A DNA stretch of 64,000 nt from Limonium bicolor (Eukaryota > Streptophyta > Magnoliopsida > Caryophyllales > Plumbaginaceae). This document shows positions 33,958 to 45,838 of this stretch, piece after piece. The stretch lies in NCBI GenBank assembly GCA_023374045.1, contig CM041780.1, positions 31,862,337 to 31,926,336 of the forward strand, read 5' to 3'. A model generated the notes under the pieces. The model was given only the letters and a program-made list of their open reading frames with translations, did not search any database and was not told the origin of the DNA. The translations under genes and the position numbers were made by a program. Positions within the stretch are counted from its first letter, which is position 1. Each line of letters begins with the position of its first letter.

Positions 33958-34386
33958 GTCATGGACTCGGAACAGAAGGTGCACTAAGCATACTTACAGA
34001 GGCACAGGCCAACGCCAGCGGTACTATCATCACCGGCACCTTTCCGATTAATGGGATTGAGGCATTAGTTCTCTTCGACTCAGGGGCCTCCCATACCTTT
34101 GTATCGACATCTTTTGCGAGAAGGTTGGGGCTAGACGCTGATGAGCTACCCGACTTCACGGTTACACTCCCGTCTAAGGAGAAGGTTCGTTGCACTCGTT
34201 ACTACCGAGGAGCCATTGTCAGAATTAAAGGGGAAGACTTCCGTCAGTTTCATTGAGTTCAGGGAGTTGGGATATGATGTTATCTTCGGGATGAACTGGT
34301 TGGAGCGGCACAAGGGTCGTATCCTCTGCGCCGAGCATAGATTGCTGCTCAGGAGCCCGTCTGGGGTAACAATATCATACCGCTAG
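33958..34386 (+). pseudogene. Aspartic protease region of pol
   Basis: The frame from 33960 (HGLGTEGALSILTEAQ...) leads to the active-site motif LFDSGASHTFV, with the catalytic Asp codon at 34077-34079, followed by ARRLGL and CTRYYRG. Near 34240 one base is missing and the frame shifts to the FIEFRELGYDVIFGMNWL segment, the second half of the retropepsin fold. A TAG at 34384-34386 separates it from the RT part, in the same frame. It would process Gag-Pol in an intact element. Confidence 0.85.
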
Positions 34387-35958
34387 AGGCCCAGAGAGCC
34401 TTCGACTAAGATCATCACCGCCATGGCAATGTATAAGGAATTGAGGAGAAAGGAAGAAGTGTACCTCTGCTATGTACAGGACATAGAGAGAGACCCCGAG
34501 TTCAACCCCGACTTACCGGTAGTGTCGGAGTTCCCTGACCTATTTCCACGGGAACTGCCCGGCATGCCACCCACTCGGGAGGTAGAGTTCACCATCGAAC
34601 TGCTACCTGGTACCGGACCACTAGCCAAGACACTATACCGTATGGCTCCGGCAGAAATGAATGAATTAAAGGAACAGTTAAAAGATTTGTTAGATAAGGG
34701 ATTTATTAGACCAAGTGAATCACCATGGGGAGCGCCAGTTCTCTTCGTGAAGAAGAAGGACGGTAGCCTCCGCCTCTGCATCGACTACAGAGAGTTGAAT
34801 GCAGTGATAGTGAAGAATAAGTACCCACTACCCCGCATTGACGATCTGTTTGATCAGTTGAAGGGAGCATCTGTGTTTTCCAAGATTGATCTGAGATCGG
34901 GGTATCATCAGATAGCCATTAAGGAGGGAGATATTGAGAAAACGGCATTCCGGACACGATACGGCCACTATGAGTTTACGGTGATGCCGTTCGGTTTGTC
35001 GAACGCACCGGCGAAGTTTATGGATCTGATGAACCGCTTATTCCGGGAACAGCTGGACAAGTCGGTTGTGGTGTTTATTGATGACATTCTGATATATTCG
35101 AAATCTAAGGTTGAACATGAGGAACACTTGAGGAGAGTATTGGAGTTATTGAGGGAGAAGCAGCTATATGCTAAGTTCTCCAAATGTGAGTTTTGGCTTG
35201 ACCAGGTCTCTTTCCTAGGTCATGTCATCTCGGATGCTGGGATCTCGGTGGATCCAGCGAATATTGATGCCGTACGTACTTGGCCAAGGCCGAAGACTGT
35301 TACCGACATCCGGAGCTTTCTCGGTCTGGCAGGTTACTACAGGAGGTTTGTTAAGGATTTCAGCAAGGTCGCGAAACCGATGACCAGTCTGATGAAGAAA
35401 GATGCACCGTTCTTATGGATGGCTGACTGTGAGAGATCATTTCAGAGTTTGAAAGACTCACTGACCACTGCACCGGTTCTGACCATTCCAGACGGTACAG
35501 AGGGCTTTGAGGTCTACTGTGATGCATCCGGCAGAGGGCTGGGTTGCGTGCTCATGCAACATGGCAAGGTGGTGGCATATGCCTCACGCCAGTTGAAGAA
35601 ACATGAGGAGAACTACCCCACACATGATTTGGAGCTGGGAGTTGTAGTCTTCGCTTTGAAGATATGGCGCCACTACTTATACGGGGTTAGTGTGACGATC
35701 TACACCGATCATAAGAGCTTAAGATACATATTTACTCAGAAGGAGTTGAATCTCAGACAGAGGAGATGGTTGGAATTCTTGAAAGACTATGACATTGACC
35801 TCCAATACAAAGAGGGAAAGGCCAATGTTGTAGCGGACGCCCTGAGCCGTCGAGCACACTCACTCCATTTGCTGGTTTCTTTCTCCAGCTTGGTTGATGA
35901 GGTGCGAGAGGCTCAGAGGACAAATGAGTATATGAGAGGGGTCAGACAGAAGCTGACA
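34387..35958 (+). CDS. pol: Reverse transcriptase-RNase H of element A
   Basis: Open from 34387, with the first ATG at 34411 or 34423. RT motifs: [20 protein letters not shown] (about residue 100), [42 protein letters not shown] with catalytic DD at 220-221 (counting from 34423), and FLGHVIS. RNase H follows the connection domain ([19 protein letters not shown]): [40 protein letters not shown] and VADALSRR. The order and the FIDD box are those of Ty3/gypsy chromoviruses. The frame is uninterrupted until the CACTA element begins at 35959, where it meets a TAG. The copy at 50153-51527 has a one-base deletion. Confidence 0.95.
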
Positions 35959-37143
35959 CACTAGTAGAAAAAATGTTTTTAATGACGGCGTTTAAACCAC
36001 AGTTAAATGGAAAACCGTGGTTTAAAGTTTATAAACCACGGTTTTAAAAGAAACCGTCGTTTAAGGTGCATACCAGAGCGCATATACCACGGTTTTTCCG
36101 GAACCGTCGTATATAGGTTAGTTATATACCACGGTTTTCAGGGCAACCATGGTATATAGTACATGCTGGAGTGAATATACCACGGTTCTTGGAGAACCAT
36201 CGTATATAGGGTTTCTATATACCACGGTTTTGTCAAAACCGTCGTTTTTAGCCGTGGTAAAAAAACTTTAAATGACGGTTCCTTGTTAGAACTGTGGTAT
36301 ATAGTCTAAGCGGGAATTCAAATTTTCGCCGAAAATTAACGCGGCTCTTTCTCTTTCTCTTATTATATATTTTCTCCTCACTCTTTTACAACCTACACTG
36401 TCGAACAAGGATGCTCTGCAACTCTTCTCCTTCTTCTTCTTCTTCTGCGCCTCTGTAATTTTTTCAACCCACCGGCAAACATGCATGCTCTTCGCCATAC
36501 TGGAAAACAAGGAACACATGTTGCACCTCTGTAATTTTTGCAAACCTAACCGGCGAACAAGGACATGCTCTGTGCCTCTGTAATTTCTGTAATTTTTGTA
36601 AATCGCCCTCTCTCATTCTCTTTCACGGTAATTTTGCAACCTACCGACGAACAAGGAACATAATGTAACTTCACTCATTATTTAGCAACCCTAATACACA
36701 AACAAGTAACATACATGTTCTGGCCTGTTCATTCTCTTCTGCTTGCTTTCTATTGAGAAATTACATCGAAGGCGGGGGCGCTAAAGCGCCGGCAAACTGG
36801 GAAAAAAATCGTAGACTATAAACCACGGTTCTACATATAACCGTGGTTTATTGTTGATTTCTATAGACTTTATACCACGGTTTTAAGTAAAACCGTCATT
36901 TATAATGCACTATATACCACGGTTCAGACTCACAACCGTGGTATAAAGTCAGTGAATGTTCGCGGGAGAAGGGGTCTTAAACGACGGTTTCGACAAACCG
37001 TGGTTTTTTCGCTCACTTTAAACCACGGTTATGAACCGTCGTTTATCTCAATTTGTGAATATATGACGCGAGCATAAACCACGGTTCTTAACCGTGGTAT
37101 ATATGCAAAATAACCGTGGTTAAAAACATTTTTTCCACTAATG
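35959..37143. mobile_element. Non-autonomous CACTA transposon in pol
   Basis: 1185 bp with termini CACTAGTAGAAAAAATG and, on the other strand, CATTAGTGGAAAAAATG (two mismatches in 17). It is flanked by the 3-bp duplication ACA (35956-35958, 37144-37146). Both ends, about 35990-36300 and 36810-37125, are packed with direct and inverted copies of AACCGTGG/CCACGGTT and AACCGTCGT, the subterminal arrays bound by transposase in CACTA elements. The middle (36300-36790) is unique, low-complexity and has no transposase gene. The 3-bp duplication means that removal with one ACA would leave the pol frame in register. Confidence 0.93.
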
Positions 37144-37146
37144 ACA

Positions 37147-38520
37147 GATGGTACTTTTGAGGGTCAGAAATATGACTTCAGACTTCACGACGATGATCTG
37201 ATCAGACTTAAGGGCCGGTTATGCATACCACGGGGCAACATGGATCTGAAAGACCGTATACTTAGAGAATCACACTGTTCTTCAGTTTCCATCCATCCGG
37301 GAGCCTCTAAGATGTATAAAGACATGAAGAGATACTTCTGGTGGTCGGGGATGAAGACAGATGTTACCGAGTTCGTCTTGAGGTGTCTCACATGCCAGAA
37401 GGTAAAATTCGAGCACCGACGACCGGGCAGAATGGTACAGTCGATGCCAGTTCCGGGGTGGAAGTTCCATGATATCTCCATGGACTTTGTAGTTGGACTC
37501 CCACCTGCTAGGGGAGGTCTCAACATGATATGGGTGGTGGTGGATCGCCTTACCAAAGTAGCCCGATTCATACCGATGAAGGATACTTGGAAGGTGACCA
37601 AATTAGCTGAGTTGTTTGAGAGAGAAATCATGAGACATCACGGGATACCAAAGACCATAGTGTCAGATAGAGATACCAGATTCCTATCGAGGTATTGGAG
37701 AGCTACTAGAGAAGCGTTGGGTACAGAACTGAAGTTGAGTACCGCGTTCCATCCTCCGACAGATGGTCAGACTGAGCGTACGATTCAGACACTCGAGGAC
37801 ATGCTGAGGGCATGTGCCTTAGACTTCCAGGGCAGTTGGACTTACAGATTGCATCTGGTCGAGTTTTCATACAACAACAGCTATCACGATTCGATCAGAT
37901 GGCACCTTTTCAAGCGTTTACGGTAGACCATGTCGTACACCGCTCTACTGGATGAGTCGAGTGAGACGGTCATTATAGGACCAGAGTACTTAGAGCAAGT
38001 TAAGGCTGAAGTTCAGCAAATCAGGGAGAACATGAAAGCTGCTCAGGATAGGCAGAAGTCGTATGCTGATGTTCGACGACAAGACCTGGAGTTCGCAGTG
38101 GGTGACCGGGTATTTCTGCGAGTTTCACCAATGAAGGGTGTATTCAGATTTGGGCAGAAGGGCAAATTAAGCCCGAAGTTTGTTGGTCCTTATGAGATTA
38201 CAGAGTGGGTGAGCCCGGTTGCTTACAGGTTGAATTTACCTGCTGAACTGGGTAAAGTGCATGATGTTTTTCATATTTCACAGCTAAAGAAATACATGCA
38301 CCACCTCTCCCATGTGTTAGAACCTGAGAGGTTGACATTAGAACCGAATATGAGATCCGTGGAGACTCCTCAGAGAATCTTGGACAGTAAGACTAAGGAC
38401 ACTCGCCATAAGTCAGTGCGACTGGTGAAGGTTCTCTGGTCTAACCAGGATGTCGAAGAGGCCACGTGGGAATTAGAGGATAAGATGAGGGCGAAGTACC
38501 CTTCTTTGTTTACTGACTAG
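37147..38520 (+). pseudogene. pol: Integrase with chromodomain-like C-terminus, element A
   Basis: The zinc-binding HHCC N-domain is visible (ESHCSSVSIHPG, LRCLTCQ). The catalytic core has MDFVVGLPP (first Asp), VSDRDTRFLS (second Asp) and DGQTERTIQTLEDMLR (Glu). Three one-base deletions compared with the second copy, near 37896, 37918 and 37950, break the frame within the core's end and restore it at about 37951. The C-terminal part includes VGDRVFLRVSPMKG, KLSPKFVGPYEI and VFHISQLKKY (GPY/F module). It ends in a chromodomain-like segment, RHKSVRLVKVLWSN...ATWELEDKMR. Its N-terminal junction to RNase H is cut by the CACTA element. It inserts cDNA; the chromodomain is thought to steer integration to heterochromatin. 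Confidence 0.92.
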
Positions 38521-38550
38521 ATCGTCTGTATAGGGTACGGGGCGTACCCC

Positions 38551-38568
38551 TTTTTAAGGGGGGTAGAG
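38551..38568 (+). promoter_or_regulatory. Polypurine-tract-like duplicate upstream
   Basis: TTTTTAAGGGGGGTAGAG, 31 bases after the pol stop and about 265 bases before the tract that abuts the LTR. The same AAGGGGGGTAGAG occurs in element B's interior (49854) and in the TRIM (19533). Confidence 0.6.
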
Positions 38569-38814
38569 CTTCCTCGCTTTTGAGTTAGGAAACGAGCATG
38601 TTTGTCATTTGTTTGGTTGTGTAAGATGTGATTTTGTGTAAGTTGCTACACTTTGGTGATAAGTTTGAGTTATGTATATACTTATGTATTGTATTTGTGA
38701 TTGACCTTTGAGTCTTGAGATGCGTGAATGTGAATATAAGATGTGGTGTTAAGATTAAGAGAATTGAGTACCGTGAATGGTTAAACATATATGTGAACTT
38801 TGGGGACAAAGTTC

Positions 38815-38831
38815 TTTTAAGGGGGGTAGAT
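38815..38831 (+). promoter_or_regulatory. Polypurine tract of element A
   Basis: TTTTAAGGGGGGTAGAT directly before the LTR start TGAAATACC at 38832, the normal plus-strand priming site. Confidence 0.85.
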
Positions 38832-41239
38832 TGAAATACCCCAAACTTAGATATGGTGTTTAAGTAACAAACTAAGATATAAGAAGGCTAAATAATGCCT
38901 TAGAAACATTAAAGAACCATTTTAGTCAAAGAAAATATAAGGAAACACCAAAAGAGCAGTTTAAGCAAAAACGTGCTCTAAGCTTGGAGAGACTTGGGTG
39001 AGCACCCAAATATTATACTAAGACCTTAGTAATATCCTAATGGTCATTTTAAACCAATTACCAAAGAAAACCAAGCTTGAAAACAAGTTCAAACACAAAA
39101 TGTGCTTTAAGGAGTCTTAAAGCACATTTTTGAAAAATTGTCTTGTAAATAGGTTTTGAGTGGCTAAATGCCCATGATTACTCCTTAATTAACATTTGTA
39201 CTAATTAGTATCACATGAGGAAGTCTAAATCAATGGGAAATCAAAAATTTCACAAATATGTGCACTAATTTGTGAATAGTAACCAAATAGTGCCTAGTTT
39301 AGTCTTTAATCAATTAAGTCTAATTAATTGGTCAAACAAGACCATGACCAGCCTAATTAATGAAGGGGGCCGGTTTCCTAAGGGTGTGAGTCACCAAGAG
39401 TAGCCAATTAATGTTAGAAGAAAAAGAGAAAAGTAAGTTGTTACTATTTGCTTTTAAGGAATCAAATATCTTATATGCCACCTCTCTCCTCCTTTCTTCA
39501 TTCTCCATCTCCTCCATCATTTCTCTTGCTCTCTTTCTTCTCTCTCACATAAGAAGCAACCTCCATGCTACCTCCATCTTCTTTTGCCCATCTTGCTCAT
39601 TTAAGCTCCAAAATCAAAACCAAGCACATATATCTCTTAGTTAGCTCAAGCTCTTTCTTTCTATCTTTTCAAAACTTCAAGAGCCTCATTTTGGAGCCAA
39701 GGCAACCCGCCATTAGAGGAGGAAACTCAAGCTTGGAGACTCCATTAGCTTCTCCATTCTCTTAAGGTAAAGAATATGTTAGAAAATCTAGGTTTCCATC
39801 ATTTCTTCCCTTGTCCGAAAATTTGTACTCATGGGACTCCATGTTTATGCCTTGTTCTAGCTTGTTTTCTACTCTCCAAAGGATAAAGGAGGTCCTTCTT
39901 GCTTATATCCAAGCTTGTCTTGAGAAACCAAGGTAAAACAACCACCTTAATACCTTTAAGCACATTTTTAACCTAGGGTTTGTTCCTTAGGGTTAATGTA
40001 TTATCTAGCACTCATTGGAGTCATTGGATATTGGTTAGAACATTGGCAAGGAGAACTTTTTGGGTGACCGAGATTGTTCAAGGAAAAAGTCTACGGAGGA
40101 AAGTTTGTGAGCTTGTAAAAGAACAAGGTAAATTACTTACCTTAAGGTGCTTTGTTGATTAAGGGAATGGGATTTAGATATGTGATGAGTTAGTGTAGAG
40201 TTTACGTTGGGGAAAGGACTATAAAAACCTAGGAGAAATGATGACTATACTTGTGAACTTGTGACTAAGGAGCCAATGAGAAAAGAGATAGTCAAACAAT
40301 GTTGAGATGAATTACAAGAAGCATTTTATTTCAATGGGAGCCTTGTTGTGTGTATTTGTAGGTTAAAGGCAAATATATGTGGAAATTCAGTGGTTAAGAT
40401 TATTGTCATTTAAGGGCCTAAGTGCCAAGCATTTTAAGTTTATACACTATATTGATGTGGTGTAGTTTTGGTGTAAATTGTGTGTTAAGATGTTGTAATG
40501 AGAATTTTAGTGATCTTGGTTGTTTGATGGTGAAAACCCAAGTGTTTGGGTGTAGTAATATACTAGAGAACCCATGGCAAAATTTTGTGAAGAACCTAAG
40601 TGTTTAAGATGTTCTAAGGAGATTTCATGACTAAGGAAGTACTAGGAAGTTTTAGAGGATGTCTTGATGAAAAAGGGTGAGTTTAAGGTGTTTTAATGAG
40701 TTATAATGACTTAGGCAAACATTGGTAAACAAGTAGGAGAAATAAGGTGTTGATGGATGGAGGCATAAGCTTGTGAAGAAACTTTAAGTAGTTGCATAAA
40801 GTAGTTTTAGATGGTGAAAGATGCTTGGGATGATGTTATAGTGGTGAGGAAGCATTTGGCATAGTGGTTATATTAGGTATGAACCACCACCTAGAAACCT
40901 AGTGAAAAACATTACAAGTGTTGGCATGATTACAAGGAAAATGCATAATGACTAAGGTGGATGTTGGAGAGTGATTTAATGTGTTTAGTGGAAGGCTTAA
41001 GGTGTATTTGAGGTGCCCAAATGAGGTTAGAACATACTAGGGTGTAAGAGGAGAAGTTTGGAGTCAAATGGGAATTTAGAAACAAGGTTCTGGAGCCGAC
41101 CAACCTTAGGGACCGGACCTGCAAGGTCGGTCGAGCTCAGTTTACACTACCGGAAAGAGATTCTGGAACCGACCGAACTTGGGGACCAGACTTACAAGTT
41201 CGGTCGGGCTCGTATTTTGTGTACGAATTAAGTCTCTGG
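38832..41239 (+). repeat. 3' LTR of element A, truncated by element B
   Basis: First 2408 bp of the LTR, matching 27754-28396 at its start. It ends within the hairpin array (41095-41212) at the point equivalent to about 44060 in LTR B, where LTR B begins. The remainder should lie beyond element B's distal end. Confidence 0.8.
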
Positions 41240-44200
41240 TGAAATACCCCAAACCTAAGTATGCTAAGTAAACATCAAATTATTATGTAGTAAGGCTAGA
41301 ATATGCCTTAGAAAGATTGGTAGACAATTTAAACCAAGGAAAACACAAGAAAGTGCCTTAAGGGCAATCTGGGCAAAAACGTGCTCTAAGCTTGGAGTGA
41401 CTTTGATTAGCACCCAAATACCATTATAAGACTTTAGTAATATGCTAATGGACATTTTAAATCAATTAGCAAAGAAAACAAAGCTTGAAAACAAGTTAAA
41501 ACACAAAATGTGCTTTAAGAAGTCTTAAAGCACATTTTTGAGAAATTGTCTTAGAATTGAGTTTTGAGTGTCTAAATGTCCATCATTACTCTTTAATCAA
41601 CATGTGTACTAATTATAATCACATTTGGAAGCCTAAATCAATGGGAAATCAAAAATTTCAGAAATATGTGCACTAATTAGTGAATAGTGCCAAATAGTGA
41701 CTAGTTTAAGTTTTAATCAATATAAGCTGATTAGTTGGTCAACAAAGACCATGACTAGCCTTATATAAGATGGGGGCCGGTTTTCTAAGGATGAGTCACC
41801 ATAGACTACATCAAATAAGGAAGAAAGAAGAGATAAGTAAAAGGAGTTACTATTTGCTTTTATAAAGCAAATATCTTATATTAGCCTACATTTCTTCTTC
41901 TCTCTCTTTCATTTCTTTTCTTCCCACGGTTTCTTCTTCCCTTCTCTTGCTCCAAAACCGAGAGAGCTCCATCCATGGGTGCTCCACCTTCAAATGCTCA
42001 CCAAGTGTTCATCTTTGCCACAAATCAAAAACTAAGTATAGATTTCTCTTAGTTAGGCCAAACCTATCTTTCTATCTTTTCAAATCTTTCAAAGCTCAAG
42101 TTCGGTGCCATGAGAAAACTCCATTGATGGAGGAAAATCAAGTTTGAAGAGCTCATTAGCTTCTCCATTCTCTTAAGGTAAAGAAAATGTAAGAAAAACC
42201 ATGTTTCCATCATTCCTTCCACATGGCCAAAATTACTACTCATGGGGCCTTGTTTTTATGCCTTGTTCTAGCTTGATTTATTCACCAAGGACTAGTGGAG
42301 GTCCTATTTCATTCAATGCCCAAGTCTACTTTGAGACTTCAAAGGTAATCATCCACTTTTATGCCTTAGAACACATTTCTAACCTAGGTTTTCATTCCTT
42401 GAGGTTAGTGTATTGTTTAGTACTCATGTGAGTCATTGAATATTGGTTAGAACATTGGCAAAGGAAGTTTAAGTGGTGGCCGAGATTCATGCAAGAAGAT
42501 GGTCTAAGGAGGAAGTTAAGATAAGCTTGAGAAAACAAGGTAAATTACTTACCTAATGGTGGTTTAAGGTTTAAGGAATGAGTTTTAGATGAGTACCAAT
42601 ACAGCCTAAGGCTTACATTAGGTAATGGGTTATGTAACCTAAGAAAAAGAATTTAAACAAGCTTATGAACTTGTGACTAAGGAGCCAATGGGAATGAGTT
42701 AGAAATACAAGTTTAAGATGGATTTTTAAGAGCATTAAAACTACTGTGAGATTGATGGGTGTATTTACAGGTTGAAAGTTTTTATATGTGGGAAATTCAG
42801 TGTTTAAGTTTAAGTTATTTAAGGGCCTAAGAGCCATGTCATTTAAGAGCCTTAGTGCTATGCAATTTAAGATTATTGCAATATATTGAGTTTGTTGTGA
42901 ATGAGTTGGTTTGAGTGTTAAAATATGATGAGAAAGAACTTGATGTGTGTGAGATGGTTGAGTGAGGAAAACAATGCATTTGGGCGTGGTAATATACTAG
43001 AGAAGCTATGGCAAAATTTGAGTAGAAAACAAAGTGTTTAAGTGGTAATGGTGAGCTAATATGCCCTAGGATTTATTAGGGATCATTAAGAGGAATTTGA
43101 GTGGAAATGAGTAAACTAAGGAGTTCTTGAGGCTTAGAATGGCCTAGAGTTGTCTAGGAGGAATTAGAGGTTAGGTGGGTATATTAAACACACCAAAATC
43201 ATGTGATGAGGAATGCTAAGACTTGAGCAAAGATTTGGATGGAAAGGTGTATAATGCTTTAAGGTGATTTAGATATGAACTAGGGAATAAACAATGAGGA
43301 GTTTGGATAGCTTGTGTTAGTGTGATGATGCTAGTAGTGGACTAATGAGGTTTAGTTTAGATGTTAATGAGTGGACATAGGTGATGGAAGAGAAAGTGTG
43401 GGAGAATGTTGTCAAATGTCAAGGAAAATGACTAGGAATGTAAAAGCAGATGATCATGAGGGTGTTACATGGTCAAGGTAAATGGAGAACAATGTCAAGG
43501 TATTAAGGTAATGGAAAGAAATGTATAAGCAAGCTTAAGAGTTTAAGAGTGATGAGTAACCAAAGGAAAGGAGAGGAATTTGTGTATGGATATGCAAGGT
43601 GACTTGAGGAAGTTTTAGTAAGTGAACTGGGGATGGAAAATGATGTTTATGAAGTGCTCAAACTGTTAAGGAGAGAACACTTGGGTTGGTAGAAGTTTTG
43701 GTAAGGTTACAAGTTGGTAATGTAAGGAATTATATGACAAGTGTTAGGAGTGTTTGTAAGAATTTAGTAAATGTTTAAGAAGATCTTTGGAAGTTGTTTT
43801 GGAGAGTTTGGTGGAAGTTCTAAGGTGAGTTTAAGTGCCTAAATGGTATTAAGACACATGGGGGAACATGTGGAGAAGTTTGGAGTCAAATGGGAAGTTA
43901 GAAACATGGTTCTAGAGCCGACCGACCTTAGGGACCGGACCTGCAAGGTCGGTCGAGCTCAGTTTACACTACCGGAAGGAGTTTCTGGAATCGACCGAAC
44001 TTGGGGACCAGACTTGCAAGTTCGGTCGGGCTTGTATTTTGTGTACGAATTGAGTCTCTGGAATCGACCGAAATTGGGACCGAACTTGGCAAGTTCGGTC
44101 GGGCTTAAATATCCCACGGGGAAGCTCTCGGGAATGGACCGACCTTGGGACCGGACTTGCAAGGTCGGTCGGGGTGAAATTTTCAAACGGTAATGAGTTC

Positions 44201-45838
44201 TGGAATGGACCGACCTTGGGTAAGGTCGGTCGGTAAGGTCGGTCGACCCTGAAAATATAAAAAAAAAAAGAATGAAACCCTAAGGAAGTTTAGTGGTATT
44301 AATGGTACCCCATTAAGAGGGCATTGATGATTAGAGGTGTAAAGACCTAAGAGATTAAGATAAGTATAAACTTAAAGTTTAAGATTAAGTTTGTAAGATT
44401 ATGTTGTAAGACTTAAGAGGTGTTAGGTTGGAATCATTAAGGGTTAAGTAAGTTAAGTAAGATAAGTAAGTTGAATCGAGTTAAGTGATTAGCAACCTAA
44501 AACTGAATGAATGTTTTAGGACTTGGAAATTGGACTCCGGAAGAGATTAAGCAACCGAACGACCAACGGTGAACGGTACAGTTCTTCTTGTGACCTGCTT
44601 GCTAACGAGGTATCCCTCGGCCTGTGTGCTATTTGTTTTTGTGTGCTCACTAAACAAGATAAAGCATGCAACCGGAATATTATGTTTATTGTATTGTTGT
44701 GTGATGTTTGAAAACTAACACAACCTACCGTGAGGACTTACTAACCAACGTTTAGTAAGGAACTGAGTGAGACTAAGGAACACTCCCTAATATGGGCTGA
44801 TATAAACCGAAAGAGGTTAACCAACAAACATGATCTTGAGACTACTACTAACTAGAACTTGAGTGAGGAAACCCGGGACCGATCTCCGGTCATGCATGCT
44901 AAGGAAAAAAAGGGACGGTATCTGAATCAGATCCGCCCTCCGCTTAAGGACTTGTCTTCGGACTTGTAGCCTAGGGCCAGTTGCCGGCTCAGCTACGCTG
45001 GACTCCCGTCCAGAGTAGGTAGCATTAAGATGGTGCGGTGGGATCACCTAAATCCCAGGTTCGAATTAAGCTACAACCATTCCCTTCCAGGAACGGTTTG
45101 TATACTGAGATTAAGTTGAGATTAAGATTAAGGTAAGGTTAAGATAAGTTGCAACCATTCCTTTTTAAAGGATGGTTTGTATTATTAAGATTAAGATAAG
45201 CTACATCCACTCCTTATTAAAGGATGGTTGTTTCTAAGATTAAGATAAGACTAAGATTGAGGTGAGATAAGGATGGACTAAGATTAAGACGGGACATTAC
45301 TTGAGGAGTTAAATAATTAACTCTCTAATTAAGGGAACGCATTTAAGTCGTTCATTGTGTGTGAACTTTGATTGTTCATATCTGAGTTGTTGTTTACTGC
45401 ACTTTCTATTTTGTTGTGCATCTAATCAACCTCCATGCTATCGACAATTAGTCGTCGTAGCCACGTTAGCTTGGGGGCCATGAGAGGATCGTACCAGCAT
45501 TCGTGCTGACCCCCTTTGGGGGCTGTTTTTACTACACAAGTGAACATCAGGAGGCGGCCGTCGCGAGAGTAAGAAGAGGATACAAGTGTTAAGGATTAAG
45601 TGTGGCCTACGAGTTGTGCATGTACACTCGTATGGCAATCGAGATAGTAAGATGTATAGGATGTGAGAGGATTGTAAGAAGAATATGTATTTGGTTAAGG
45701 TTGTTATGTACTAATGTTCGGTATATTATGTAGTCAGACCGTGGCAAGGTCCTGGAGTGTAAAGAATTCCGCTGTGACATGTATATGTATAAGCTGTTAA
45801 GTTGCGAGACCACATTTGGATTGAGTTGGGGTGTTACA
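41240..45838 (+). repeat. LTR of element B (4.6 kb)
   Basis: TGAAATACCCCAAACCTAAG...TTGGGGTGTTACA, 4599 bp, related to but clearly distinct from LTR A. There is no convincing gene inside: open frames up to 116 codons fall in the hairpin array. The region 44500-45560 contains the family landmarks GTGAACGGTACAG, CGACAATTAGTCGTCGTAG and CAGCATTCGTGCTGACCCCC, the last being an imperfect hairpin. Confidence 0.85.
43917..44248. repeat. Hairpin array GACCGACCTT...AAGGTCGGTC
   Basis: Five units at about 60-75 bases, each pairing (C)GACCGA(A/C)CTTGGG with CAAG(T/G)TCGGTCGG around GGACC(A/G)GACTTG. The shorter two-unit version is in LTR A at 41095-41212, with copies at 56650-56767 and 59461-59790. The last unit is degenerate, with GGTCGGTCGGT repeats. 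Confidence 0.88.

Larger units (their letters stand above)
27754..41239 (+). mobile_element. Element A: chromodomain Ty3/gypsy retrotransposon carrying an AlkB domain
   Basis: 5' LTR 27754-31345, iMet primer site 31350, gag, AlkB, protease, RT-RNase H, integrase with C-terminal chromodomain-like tail, polypurine tract ending 38831, 3' LTR from 38832 (cut at 41239 by element B). The order RT-RNase H-integrase marks Ty3/gypsy. The iMet site, very long LTRs and chromodomain-like tail fit the Tekay/Del chromoviruses. The element is inserted in a copia RT. Nested in it are a reverse LTR (28397) and a CACTA element (35959). Coding is damaged in gag, protease and integrase but intact in AlkB and RT-RNase H. 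Confidence 0.88.

Noticed and set aside
34470..34781. Minus-strand frames opposite RT and integrase (also 37185-37631, 52749-53204)
   Set aside because: They are mirror frames of strongly biased coding DNA; the plus strand carries all recognised motifs.
43843..44193. A 116-codon frame identical in both duplicated copies (also 59387-59737)
   Set aside because: It encodes the hairpin array of LTR B. Identity only reflects the recent duplication, and an antisense frame is equally open.
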